Assembly: GCA_000230935.2 (NCBI GenBank)
Contig: AGIQ01000004.1
Span: forward strand, 372,001-436,000
Direction: 5' to 3'
From: Mycolicibacterium rhodesiae JS60
GTDB taxonomy: Bacteria; Actinomycetota; Actinomycetes; Mycobacteriales; Mycobacteriaceae
Length of the DNA stretch: 64,000 bases
The translations under genes were made by a program, and so were the position numbers. Positions 8,358 through 19,088 of the stretch are shown piece by piece (within the stretch, counting starts at the first letter, position 1; every line of letters starts with the position of its first letter). Below the pieces are notes generated by a model, which had not been told where the DNA came from, searched no databases, and saw only the letters and a program-made list of their open reading frames with translations.

Positions 8358-9164
8358 GTGACACTTCTTCAAGGCAAGCGGATCCTCGTCACGGGGATCA
8401 TCACCGACTCCTCCATCGCGTTCCACATCGCCAAGGTGGCGCAGGAGGCGGGCGCCGAACTGGTGCTCACCGGCTTCGACCGGATGAAGCTGATCCAGCG
8501 GATCGCCGACCGGCTGCCGAACCCGGCGCCGCTGCTCGAACTCGACGTGCAGAACGAAAAGCACCTGGATACGCTGGCCGACCGGATCACCGAAGTGATC
8601 GGCGAGGGCAACAAGCTCGACGGCGTGGTGCACTCCATCGGCTTCATGCCGCAGACCGGCATGGGCATCAACCCGTTCTTCGACGCGCCCTACGAGGACG
8701 TTTCCAAGGGCATCCACATCTCCGCGTACTCCTACGCCTCGCTCGCCAAGGCCGTGCTGCCGGTGATGAATCCCGGCGGCGGCATCGTCGGCATGGACTT
8801 CGACCCCACCCGCGCGATGCCGGCCTACAACTGGATGACGGTCGCCAAGAGCGCGCTGGAATCGGTGAACCGGTTCGTCGCGCGCGAGGCCGGCAAGGTC
8901 GGTGTGCGGTCCAATCTCGTTGCAGCAGGGCCTATCCGCACGCTGGCGATGAGCGCGATCGTCGGCGGTGCGCTCGGCGAAGAAGCCGGCGCGCAGATGC
9001 AACTGCTCGAAGAGGGCTGGGATCAGCGCGCTCCGCTGGGCTGGAACATGAAGGATCCGACGCCGGTTGCCAAGACGGTGTGCGCCCTGCTGTCGGACTG
9101 GCTGCCGGCCACCACCGGAACGATCATCTTCGCCGACGGCGGCGCCAGCACCCAGCTGCTCTAG
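8358..9164 (+). CDS. inhA: Enoyl-ACP reductase InhA
   Basis: NADH-dependent 2-trans-enoyl-ACP reductase of FAS-II, target of isoniazid adducts in M. tuberculosis. It is 268 residues with a GTG start after GGAAAGGGAC, one residue shorter than M. tuberculosis InhA at the N-terminus. Conserved blocks include GIITDSSIAFHIAK at the cofactor site, VVHSIGFMPQTG and NWMTVAKSALES. The residues equivalent to Ser94, Tyr158 and Lys165 are Ser93, Tyr157 and Lys164; all are wild-type, so no known target-site resistance change is visible at Ser94. It is encoded between fabG1 and hemH. Confidence 0.98.
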   Translation: MTLLQGKRILVTGIITDSSIAFHIAKVAQEAGAELVLTGFDRMKLIQRIADRLPNPAPLLELDVQNEKHLDTLADRITEVIGEGNKLDGVVHSIGFMPQTGMGINPFFDAPYEDVSKGIHISAYSYASLAKAVLPVMNPGGGIVGMDFDPTRAMPAYNWMTVAKSALESVNRFVAREAGKVGVRSNLVAAGPIRTLAMSAIVGGALGEEAGAQMQLLEEGWDQRAPLGWNMKDPTPVAKTVCALLSDWLPATTGTIIFADGGASTQLL

Positions 9165-9165
9165 A

Positions 9166-10224
9166 GTGCCTCCGTTTGATGCGCTGTTAGTGCTCTCATT
9201 CGGAGGTCCGGAGGGCCCCGAACAGGTGATGCCGTTCCTGGAGAACGTCACTCGTGGCCGGGGCATCCCGCCCGAGCGGCTGGCCGCAGTCGCCGAGCAC
9301 TACCTGCATTTCGGTGGCGTCTCACCGATCAACGGCATCAACCGCGCCCTGATCGACGAGATCCGCGCCGAACTCGCCGAGCGTGGCGACGAGCTGCCGG
9401 TGTACTTCGGCAACCGCAACTGGCATCCCTTCATCGAAGACACCGTTGCTGCAATGGCTTCCGCTCAGGTGCGGCGCGCATTGGTATTCACCACCTCGGC
9501 CTGGGGCGGCTATTCCGGCTGCGCCCAATATCAGGAGGACATCGTCCGGGCCCGCACCGCCGTGGGCGCCGGGGCCCCGGAACTGGTGAAGTTGCGGCAG
9601 TTCTTCGACCATCCGCTGCTGGTGGAGATGTTCACCGATGCTATCGCCGAGGCCGTCGCAACACTGCCGCAATCGGTGCGCGCCGATGCCCGACTGGTGT
9701 TCACCGCCCATTCGATCCCGCTGCGCGCCGCCGACCGGTGCGGGCCGGATCTGTATGCCCGCCAAGTCCGTTATGCAGCCGGGCTGGTGGCCACCGCGGC
9801 CGGTTACGCCGACTACGACGTGGTGTGGCAGTCTCGCTCGGGACCGCCGCAGGTGCCGTGGCTGGAACCCGATGTCGCCGACCATCTCTCGGTGCTGGCC
9901 GCATCTGGCGTCAAGGCCGTTGTGGTGTGCCCGGTCGGATTCGTCGCCGACCACATCGAGGTGGTGTGGGATCTGGACAACGAACTTGTCCAGCAGGCCG
10001 GTGAACTCGGGATCGCGCTGGCCCGGGCTTCGACACCCAATGCACAACGCCGCTTCGCCCAGCTGGTGCTCGATCTCGTCGACGAGGTGCGCGACGGCCG
10101 CGAGCCGGTGAGAGTGGTTGGCGCCGAGCCGGTTCCGGGCTACGGTGCCAGCGTCGACGGCCGGTTCTGCACACCCGGCTGTGAGCCGAACCTCAGTGCC
10201 AGGCCGAGTGCAGGATCGCGGTGA
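9166..10224 (+). CDS. hemH: Ferrochelatase (coproporphyrin ferrochelatase type)
   Basis: Inserts iron into the porphyrin in haem synthesis. Actinobacterial enzymes are known to act on coproporphyrin III (CpfC). The 352-residue protein starts at a GTG one base after the inhA stop codon. It shows FDALLVLSFGGPEGPEQVMPFLENV, the HFGGVSPINGINR block, the catalytic His in VFTAHSIP, and QSRSGPPQVPWLEPD. The C-terminus has FCTPGCEPN and, further upstream, a Cys in VVCPVGFVADHIEVVWDLD, consistent with the [2Fe-2S]-binding class found in Actinobacteria. The last 32 bp overlap the opposite-strand gene downstream. Confidence 0.95.
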   Translation: MPPFDALLVLSFGGPEGPEQVMPFLENVTRGRGIPPERLAAVAEHYLHFGGVSPINGINRALIDEIRAELAERGDELPVYFGNRNWHPFIEDTVAAMASAQVRRALVFTTSAWGGYSGCAQYQEDIVRARTAVGAGAPELVKLRQFFDHPLLVEMFTDAIAEAVATLPQSVRADARLVFTAHSIPLRAADRCGPDLYARQVRYAAGLVATAAGYADYDVVWQSRSGPPQVPWLEPDVADHLSVLAASGVKAVVVCPVGFVADHIEVVWDLDNELVQQAGELGIALARASTPNAQRRFAQLVLDLVDEVRDGREPVRVVGAEPVPGYGASVDGRFCTPGCEPNLSARPSAGSR

Positions 10225-11053
10225 CCGCGGCGATCCGCGCCGAGCGCACGATCGATGCCAGCGGCCGCAGTGCGTCATTGGCGATCTGAGCTTCCGACGC
10301 GCTCTGGGTGCCGATCGGCATCAATCCCGAGCTGATCGAGATGATCGCGTCGACGTGCGCGGCGTTCTCCAATACCCGAAGTGCGCGTGCCGGAGCATGA
10401 TCGGGGGCGCGGTGGTGTCTGCCGGATTCCAGCACCTGCTCGACGAGCCCGCGCGGGTCGTCGATACCCCCCGCGGCGCCGAGCTGCAGAGCGCCGAGGG
10501 CATCGGCGGCCGACCGCACGGCCGATCGCAGGGTGTACTCCGCCTCGCCGAGGTCGAGGTGGTCGACCACTGGGATGGCGGGCAAGGAATACACCGTCCA
10601 GGACAGCGCGCACAGCTCGGGCACCCGGTCGCAGTCTGGCAACTCGTCATCGGTGTCGTCGTACTCGAAATCGGGGACCAGGCCGATGGTGTCGCCGGCT
10701 GGGCTGGTCACGATGATCGCCTCGCCGGAGGCCAATGCGTCGCGCTGGAACTGGGTGCCGGCCGCCAACCCCCGGACGTCGCCGGGGACGGGCAGGGCGA
10801 CGCTGATCGCGGGGGGCCGGGCATCCACCGAGCGGCCCGCGACGGTCCGCAACGTCTGCAGCAACGACACCGCACCGGCGTCGTCGACATCCGGCCAGGG
10901 CAGTCCGGTATGGCCCGCCGCGACCGAATCGTAGGCGGTCACCGAATGCGTTGGTGCCCAAGCCGATAACGCGTCGAGGACGTCGTCGGGCGCGGCCTGG
11001 CCCGCGAGCCAGGCGTTGGCCCACACGGATAGCGAAACACTCGGGCACCACAT
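10193..11053 (-). CDS. Conserved hypothetical protein (Rv1486c type)
   Basis: A 286-residue protein matching Rv1486c in length and position, convergent with hemH and overlapping its 3' end by 32 bp. No signal peptide or strong transmembrane helix is visible; it is acidic, with a DFEYDDTDDELPDCD patch around residues 148-162. It opens MWCPSVSLSVWANAWLAGQAAPDDVLDAL, typical of a small mycobacterial family of unknown function. The ATG at 11053 is the only reasonable start. I cannot assign a role. Confidence 0.8.
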   Translation of the reverse strand: MWCPSVSLSVWANAWLAGQAAPDDVLDALSAWAPTHSVTAYDSVAAGHTGLPWPDVDDAGAVSLLQTLRTVAGRSVDARPPAISVALPVPGDVRGLAAGTQFQRDALASGEAIIVTSPAGDTIGLVPDFEYDDTDDELPDCDRVPELCALSWTVYSLPAIPVVDHLDLGEAEYTLRSAVRSAADALGALQLGAAGGIDDPRGLVEQVLESGRHHRAPDHAPARALRVLENAAHVDAIISISSGLMPIGTQSASEAQIANDALRPLASIVRSARIAAVTAILHSAWH

Positions 11054-11119
11054 GATGCTCGCAGTGTAGTGGGTGGACCTTGAACCGGCTTTCTCCCAAC
11101 CTGTCGGGCCCGGCCGCGA

Positions 11120-11131
11120 TATCCTGACCTC
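11120..11131 (+). promoter_or_regulatory. Leaderless promoter of the NfeD gene
   Basis: TATCCT (11120-11125) followed by six bases (GACCTC) and the ATG. This puts the predicted start point on the A of the start codon. No Shine-Dalgarno sequence is present. The same TAnnnT-6-start arrangement recurs elsewhere in the window. Confidence 0.55.
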
Positions 11132-11566
11132 ATGCCCGCGGCGCTGATCTGGCTCGTGTTTGCCCTAGGTCTTGCCGGTGCCGAGGCTCTCACGGGCGAC
11201 ATGTTCCTGCTGATGCTGGCCGGCGGCGCGCTGGCCGCCGGCGGTTCGAGCTGGCTCTTGGACTGGCCGGTGTGGGCCGACGGCGCGGTGTTCCTGGTGG
11301 TTTCGGTGCTGCTTCTGCTGCTGGTCCGCCCCGCGCTGCGCCGGAAACTCACCGCGGGCAAGGGGCTGCCCGAACCGGTCAAGGCGCTGGAAGGCAAGAG
11401 CGCGCTGGTGCTCGACCGGGTGGCGCAGCATGAAGGCCAGGTGAAACTGGACGGTGAAGTCTGGACTGCCCGCCCCTACAACGACAACGATGTCTACGAG
11501 CCGGGCGACCACGTCACCGTCATGCATATCGACGGTGCCACCGCGGTCGTCTGGAAGAACGGGTAA
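11132..11566 (+). CDS. NfeD-family membrane protein
   Basis: A 144-residue protein with N-terminal transmembrane segments (about residues 2-25, 28-46 and 50-70) and a C-terminal OB-fold-like soluble domain (about 90-144, ending VTVMHIDGATAVVWKNG). This is the short NfeD1b architecture without the protease domain. It is encoded 12 nt before an SPFH/stomatin-type gene, the standard NfeD-SPFH pair that is thought to organise membrane microdomains. Same length as Rv1487. The function in mycobacteria is not defined. Confidence 0.9.
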   Translation: MPAALIWLVFALGLAGAEALTGDMFLLMLAGGALAAGGSSWLLDWPVWADGAVFLVVSVLLLLLVRPALRRKLTAGKGLPEPVKALEGKSALVLDRVAQHEGQVKLDGEVWTARPYNDNDVYEPGDHVTVMHIDGATAVVWKNG

Positions 11567-11578
11567 GGAGAACCCTTC

Positions 11579-12787
11579 ATGGACGGTGCCATAGCCGGTC
11601 TGGTCTTGCTCGCGGTGCTGGTGATCTTCGCCATCATCGTCGTCGCCAAGTCCATCGCGCTGATCCCGCAGGCCGAGGCCGCCGTGATCGAGCGGCTCGG
11701 ACGCTATAGCAAGACCGTGTCGGGTCAGCTCACGCTGCTGATTCCGTTCGTGGACAAGGTCCGCGCCAGGGTGGACCTGCGCGAGCGGGTGGTGTCGTTC
11801 CCGCCGCAGCCGGTGATCACCGAGGACAACCTGACCGTCAACATCGACACGGTGGTGTACTTCCAGGTCACCAACCCGCAGGCGGCGGTCTACCAGATCA
11901 GCAACTACATCGTCGGTGTGGAGCAGCTGACCACCACCACGCTGCGCAACGTCGTCGGCGGTATGACCCTCGAGCAGACGTTGACCAGCCGCGACCAGAT
12001 CAACGGGCAGCTGCGCGGCGTTCTCGACGAAGCCACCGGGCGCTGGGGTCTGCGCGTCGCCCGCGTCGAGCTGCGCAGCATTGACCCGCCGCCGTCCATC
12101 CAGGATTCGATGGAGAAGCAGATGCGCGCCGACCGCGAGAAGCGCGCGATGATCCTCACCGCAGAGGGCAGCCGGGAGGCCTCGATCAAGCAGGCCGAAG
12201 GCCAGAAGCAGGCCCAGATCCTGGCCGCCGAGGGCGCCAAGCAGGCCGCGATCCTGGCCGCCGAGGCCGACCGGCAGTCCCGGATCCTGCGCGCTCAGGG
12301 CGAGCGGGCCGCCTCCTACCTGCAGGCGCAGGGTCAGGCCAAGGCCATCGAGAAGACGTTCGCCGCCATCAAGGCGGGCCGGCCGACCCCGGAGATGCTG
12401 GCCTACCAGTACCTGCAGACGCTGCCGCAGATGGCCAAGGGCGAGGCCAACAAGGTGTGGCTGGTGCCCAGTGACTTCGGTTCGGCGCTGCAGGGATTCA
12501 CCAAGATGCTCGGCGCGCCCGGCGAGGACGGGGTGTTCCGCTACACGCCGTCTCCGGTCGAGGCCGACCTGCCCAAGGCCGAGGACGACTCCGACGAGGT
12601 CGCCGACTGGTTCGACACAAAGACCGACCCCGCGATCGCGCAGGCGGTGGCCAAGGCCGAGGCCGAGGCGCGCAACACGGTGCCCGCGGTAGGCGCGGCC
12701 CCGGTGCCCTCGTATCCGCCGCTATCCGAGCAGCAGGCTCCGCCGGCCGACCCGCAGTACGCCCCGCGGCACGGCAACGTGCAGTAG
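11579..12787 (+). CDS. SPFH/stomatin/prohibitin-family protein
   Basis: A 402-residue membrane-anchored SPFH protein (Rv1488 type, QmcA/HflK-like). The N-terminal helix (AIAGLVLLAVLVIFAIIVVAKSIALI) is followed by the SPFH domain (QAEAAVIERLGRYSKTVSGQL to about residue 200). A long Ala/Gln/Glu coiled coil runs about 185-270 (repeats of AEGxKQAxIL) and the C-terminal tail is Pro/Ala-rich. It follows NfeD after 12 nt with an AAGGAG ribosome-binding site. Likely forms oligomeric rings at the inner membrane with NfeD. It is a little longer than the M. tuberculosis protein because of the acidic, proline-rich tail. Confidence 0.93.
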   Translation: MDGAIAGLVLLAVLVIFAIIVVAKSIALIPQAEAAVIERLGRYSKTVSGQLTLLIPFVDKVRARVDLRERVVSFPPQPVITEDNLTVNIDTVVYFQVTNPQAAVYQISNYIVGVEQLTTTTLRNVVGGMTLEQTLTSRDQINGQLRGVLDEATGRWGLRVARVELRSIDPPPSIQDSMEKQMRADREKRAMILTAEGSREASIKQAEGQKQAQILAAEGAKQAAILAAEADRQSRILRAQGERAASYLQAQGQAKAIEKTFAAIKAGRPTPEMLAYQYLQTLPQMAKGEANKVWLVPSDFGSALQGFTKMLGAPGEDGVFRYTPSPVEADLPKAEDDSDEVADWFDTKTDPAIAQAVAKAEAEARNTVPAVGAAPVPSYPPLSEQQAPPADPQYAPRHGNVQ

Positions 12788-12790
12788 TTC

Positions 12791-13150
12791 ATGGATGCCC
12801 TCACGTCACCGCGCACCTACACCGCACTCGCCGTATTCCAGGCCTTCGACGCTGTGGCGTGCGGGATTCCGGTGGGCTACATCGAGCGGTCGCTCGACAC
12901 GCTCGAGGTGCCGCCCCGTATCCGGTGGGTGCTGCCGACGGTCAAAGCCGCATCGGTGATCGGCCTGCTCGCGGCGCGCCGTTTCCCTGTGCTGGCGAGG
13001 CTGACCACCTCCATGCTGACGGTCTACTTCGTCCTTGCCGTCGGTGCGCATGTGCGGGTGCGGGATTCCGTGATCAGCACGGTGCCCGCAGCGGGCTTTA
13101 TGGCGCTGTATGCGGCGATGACTGTGCAGGGGCCGTCGGTTCGTCGTTGA
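12791..13150 (+). CDS. DoxX-like small membrane protein
   Basis: A 119-residue protein with four predicted transmembrane helices (about residues 10-27, 48-64, 70-88 and 97-112). The pattern, with VPPRIRWVLPTVKAASVIGLLAA in the middle, resembles DoxX-like/DUF4267 proteins. It begins 3 nt after the SPFH stop, so it is probably cotranscribed. Its last 53 bp overlap the convergent VTT-protein gene. Function unknown. Confidence 0.7.
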   Translation: MDALTSPRTYTALAVFQAFDAVACGIPVGYIERSLDTLEVPPRIRWVLPTVKAASVIGLLAARRFPVLARLTTSMLTVYFVLAVGAHVRVRDSVISTVPAAGFMALYAAMTVQGPSVRR

Positions 13151-13853
13151 TCGCGTCGTGGTGGCGCCGGTGCGCGCGCACCTCGTAGGCCAGCCCGGCG
13201 ATTCCGACGGCCGCGGTGCACACCGACACCAGCACCAGTAGCGGGCTGATATTGCCGGTCAGCGCATCTCCGAGGAACACCACGGCGGTGGTGCCGGGAA
13301 TCAGCCCGGCCAGCGTCGCCCACAGGTACGGCAGCACCCGCACCGCCGAGGCCCCGACGGCGTAGTTGAGCACCGAGAACGGGACGGCGGGGATCATCCG
13401 CAGCGAGAACACCGCCGGCCAGCCGCGGGCGCTCAAGCGCGCGTCCACCGACGCAAGAGCGGGATGGCTGACCAGCTTGCTGAGCTGCCAGCCCAGCGCC
13501 CGCACCAGCAGCAACGCGATGAGCGCGCTCACGGTGCTGGCGACCACGGCGATCACCACACCCAGGCCGGGGCCGAACAACAGCCCCGCCGCCAGGGTGA
13601 AGGCGGTGCGCGGGAACGGGAAAACGGTGACGAGGATGTGCGCGCCGAGGAAGGCCAGGGGGAACCACGCCCCGAGCGATGTTGCCCAGTCCCGCAGCTG
13701 TACGGCCGTGGGCAGCGGCACCAGCAGCACGATTGCGACGAGAATCACACTGACGACAGCGGTGAGGACAATGCGGGTCCGGGACACCTGGCGCGCCGTG
13801 GAGACCATCGCTGAGCTCACGCTGCGCAGCGTGTTGCGGGTCTTCGACGTCAC
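13098..13853 (-). CDS. TVP38/TMEM64-type (DedA/VTT superfamily) membrane protein
   Basis: A 251-residue polytopic membrane protein of the VTT family (Rv1491c type). It shows the core GAWFPLAFLGAHILVTVFPFPRTAFTLAAGLLFGP, the re-entrant-loop region, and later FSLRMIPAVPFSVLNYAVGAS. Relatives act as lipid scramblases or flippases. I chose the GTG at 13853 rather than the TTG at 13862. A TAATCT element lies 8 nt before it, giving a leaderless start, and the resulting length matches the family (252). The C-terminus is convergent with the DoxX-like gene and overlaps it by 53 bp. Confidence 0.88.
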   Translation of the reverse strand: MTSKTRNTLRSVSSAMVSTARQVSRTRIVLTAVVSVILVAIVLLVPLPTAVQLRDWATSLGAWFPLAFLGAHILVTVFPFPRTAFTLAAGLLFGPGLGVVIAVVASTVSALIALLLVRALGWQLSKLVSHPALASVDARLSARGWPAVFSLRMIPAVPFSVLNYAVGASAVRVLPYLWATLAGLIPGTTAVVFLGDALTGNISPLLVLVSVCTAAVGIAGLAYEVRAHRRHHDAINDEPTAPAQSSPHTAP

Positions 13854-13975
13854 GTTTACCAAGATTACGGGCCTGCCTACTCGGCGGCGTGACGTGTGAG
13901 TCCATCATTTAGCCTGATGGTCTGATGGCGTTCCCGGGGAGGGGCTGCCACGAGCTGCGACAACAGGAGTTGCCG

Positions 13976-15805
13976 GTGTCGGTAGTAGAGGTGGAGGAGG
14001 CCCGCGCCCGCTGGCGCACCGCGGTGGCCGGCGTGCTGGCCAAGAGCAGCCGGAAAGAGCCGGCGGATCTGCCCGCTGAGCCCGAGTCGCTGCTGGACTC
14101 GCCCACCTACGAGGGCTTTCCGATCCGGCCGCTCTACACCACGCTCGATGCCCGGCCCGAACCGCCGCTGCCCGGCACCTGGCCGTTTGTCCGTGGGGCC
14201 GACGCACGCCGCGACGTCATCGCCGGCTGGAAGGTCGCCGAGATATTCGGCGCCGGCGGCTCCGTTGCCGACGGCAACGCCTCGGTGCTCGCCGCCCTCG
14301 GCGACGGCGTGAGCGCGCTGGTGTTGCGCATCGGCGACACCGGCATTGCCCCCGCCGATCTGGACCGGCTGCTGGAAGGCGTCTACCTGGAGCTCGCGCC
14401 GGTGATCCTCGACGCGGGGACGCAGTTCGTCCCCGCCGCGGACGCGGTGCTGGCCCTGGTGGCCGGTGCCGACGATGCCCAGCGCGGGGGACTGTCGATC
14501 GACCTGGGCGCCGACCCGTTCACCGCGCCGCTCAGCGGCTTTGACGCTCCCTCCGTCGAGGACGTGACCCGGGTCGCCGGGAATCTGTCCGGTCGCGCCG
14601 GGGTGCGCGCCATCACCGTCGACGGTCCGGCATTCCACAACCGCGGCGCCAACGCGGCGTGGGAACTCGCCGGTGCGCTGGGTGCCGCCGTCGAGTACGT
14701 GCGGGCGCTGGTGGACGCGGGTATCGGCGTCGCCGATGCGCTGCGCCAGATCAGCTTCCGCCTGGTGGCCGACGACGACCAATTCATGACGATCGCCAAA
14801 TTCCGGGTGGCCCGCCAACTCTGGGCCCGGATCGCCGACGTGCTCGGCCAGCCCGACGCCGGGGCGGCGACGGTACACGCGGTCACATCGCTGCCGATGA
14901 TGACCCAGCGCGACCCCTGGGTGAACATGCTGCGCACCACGCTGGCCGCATTCGGCGCAGGCGTGGGGGGAGCGGACACGGTGGCGGTGCTGCCGTTCGA
15001 CGTGGCGATCCCGAGCGGATTCCCCGGCATCAGTGCCGGTTTCGCCCGGCGCATCGCGCGAAACACCCAGTTGTTGCTGCTCGAAGAGTCGCACATCGGC
15101 CGGGTTCTCGATCCCGCCGGCGGCTCCTGGTATGTCGAAGACCTCACCGAAAACCTTGCCACGCAAGCCTGGTCGCACTTTCAGGACGTCGAGTCCCGGG
15201 GCGGCTTCGTGGCGGCCCGCGACCACATCGTCGAGCAGATCGAAGCGGTACGGGCCCGCCGGGCCGACGACATCGCCCACCGCCGCACCGCGATCACCGG
15301 TGTGAACGAGTTCCCGAACCTGTCCGAAGCGCCGCTGCCGCACTTCGGTTCGTCGGATACCGTGCGGCGCTACGCGGCCGGTTTCGAGGCGCTGCGCGAC
15401 CGCTCCGACGCCTACCTCGACCGCACCGGTTCACGCCCCTCGATCCTGCTGCTGCCGCTGGGGCCGCTGGCCGAGAACAACGTCCGGGCCACGTTCGCGG
15501 CCAACCTGCTGGCCTCGGGTGGCATCGAAGCGGTCAACCCCGGCACCGTCGACGCCGCCGGGACGGCCAAGGCCGTTGCCGACGCGAACGCGACGGTTGC
15601 GGTGATCTGCGGCACCGACGCCCGCTACGGCGCCGATGCCTCCGACGTGGTGGCCGCGGCACGCGAGGCCGGGCTCGATCAGATACTGCTCGCCGGCCCG
15701 GAGAAGGCCGTCGACGGCGCCGCGGCCAAACCCGATGGTTACTTGACCGCGAAAATCGATGCGGTCGAAGCGCTTTCGTCCCTGCTCACCCGATTGGGGG
15801 CCTGA
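13976..15805 (+). CDS. mutA: Methylmalonyl-CoA mutase small subunit
   Basis: Beta chain of the adenosylcobalamin-dependent mutase that interconverts succinyl-CoA and methylmalonyl-CoA. Here methylmalonyl-CoA is also the extender for methyl-branched lipids. The 609-residue protein resembles the large subunit barrel (LPMMTQRDPWVNMLR, FARRIARNTQLLLLEESHIGRVLDPAGGSWYVE) but its C-terminal cobalamin-like domain lacks DxHxxG, as expected of MutA. The GTG at 13976 has a GGAG site 7 nt upstream and aligns with the family N-terminus. An ATG at 13925 is in frame, 9 nt after a TAGCCT element, and could be a leaderless alternative. It is 1 nt from mutB. Confidence 0.94.
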   Translation: MSVVEVEEARARWRTAVAGVLAKSSRKEPADLPAEPESLLDSPTYEGFPIRPLYTTLDARPEPPLPGTWPFVRGADARRDVIAGWKVAEIFGAGGSVADGNASVLAALGDGVSALVLRIGDTGIAPADLDRLLEGVYLELAPVILDAGTQFVPAADAVLALVAGADDAQRGGLSIDLGADPFTAPLSGFDAPSVEDVTRVAGNLSGRAGVRAITVDGPAFHNRGANAAWELAGALGAAVEYVRALVDAGIGVADALRQISFRLVADDDQFMTIAKFRVARQLWARIADVLGQPDAGAATVHAVTSLPMMTQRDPWVNMLRTTLAAFGAGVGGADTVAVLPFDVAIPSGFPGISAGFARRIARNTQLLLLEESHIGRVLDPAGGSWYVEDLTENLATQAWSHFQDVESRGGFVAARDHIVEQIEAVRARRADDIAHRRTAITGVNEFPNLSEAPLPHFGSSDTVRRYAAGFEALRDRSDAYLDRTGSRPSILLLPLGPLAENNVRATFAANLLASGGIEAVNPGTVDAAGTAKAVADANATVAVICGTDARYGADASDVVAAAREAGLDQILLAGPEKAVDGAAAKPDGYLTAKIDAVEALSSLLTRLGA

Positions 15806-15806
15806 C

Positions 15807-18058
<2,252 letters not shown>

Positions 18059-18059
<1 letters not shown>

Positions 18060-19042
18060 TGTCAGCCGACGTCGAGGTGCTGGCCGAGGCGATCCGCGCC
18101 GGTGATCGTGCGGCTCTGTCGCGGGCGATCACCCTGGTCGAGTCGACCCGCGCCGATCATCGCGATCAGGCCCAGCGCCTGCTGCTGGAGCTGATGCCCG
18201 ACGCGGGGAAGGCCGTCCACATCGGTATCACCGGAGTGCCCGGGGTGGGGAAGTCGACCACGATCGAGGCGCTCGGCATGTACCTCATCGAGAAGGGCCA
18301 CCGGGTCGCGGTGCTGGCCGTCGACCCGTCGTCGACCCGCACCGGCGGCTCGATCCTGGGCGACAAGACCCGGATGGCGAAGCTTGCCGTACACCCCGAT
18401 GCCTACATCCGCCCGTCGCCGACGTCGGGAACCCTTGGCGGCGTGGCAAAGGCGACGAGGGAGACAATTGTGCTCGCCGAGGCCGCCGGGTTCGACGTGA
18501 TCCTGGTGGAAACCGTCGGCGTCGGGCAGTCCGAAGTGACGGTGTCCAACATGGTGGACACCTTCGTTTTCCTCACCCTCGCCCGCACCGGAGATCAGCT
18601 TCAGGGCATCAAGAAGGGGGTGCTGGAGCTCGCCGACATCGTGGTGGTCAACAAGGCCGACGGTGCCCATCTCACCGAAGCCAAGGGGTGCGCACGCGAG
18701 TTGGCAGCGGCGATCAGGTTGATCTATCCGCGTGAAACTCTTTGGCGGCCACCAGTTTTGACGATGAGTGCGATCGAGGGCACCGGACTGGCCGAGCTGT
18801 GGGACACCGTGCTACGGCATCGTGACGTGTTGACCAAGGCCGGCGAGTTCGAGGCCCGCCGGCGCACGCAACAAGTCGAGTGGACGTGGTCGATGGTGCG
18901 CGACGCCGTTCTGGACCGCGTGCTGAGCCACCCGGGCGTCCGCGCCCAGCGCGCGGAGATCGAACGTCAGGTTCGTGACGGTGAGTTGACCGCCGCGCTG
19001 GCCGCTCAGCGAATCCTGCAGGTGGCCGAACAGTCAACCTGA
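18059..19042 (+). CDS. meaB: Methylmalonyl-CoA mutase-associated GTPase MeaB
   Basis: A 327-residue SIMIBI-class GTPase that protects and reloads methylmalonyl-CoA mutase with cofactor. The P-loop is GITGVPGVGKST, followed by VLAVDPSSTRTGGSILGDKTRM, the switch-like ILVETVGVGQSE, and NKAD for guanine specificity. The C-terminal ~55 residues would form the dimerisation arm. It overlaps mutB by one base. In M. tuberculosis a mazEF4 toxin-antitoxin pair (Rv1494-Rv1495) separates the two genes; that pair is absent here. Confidence 0.94.
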
Positions 19043-19088
19043 CGGCCCGCGTGTCAAGTTAACGTTTTGGCAACAATTAGCTGCAGAT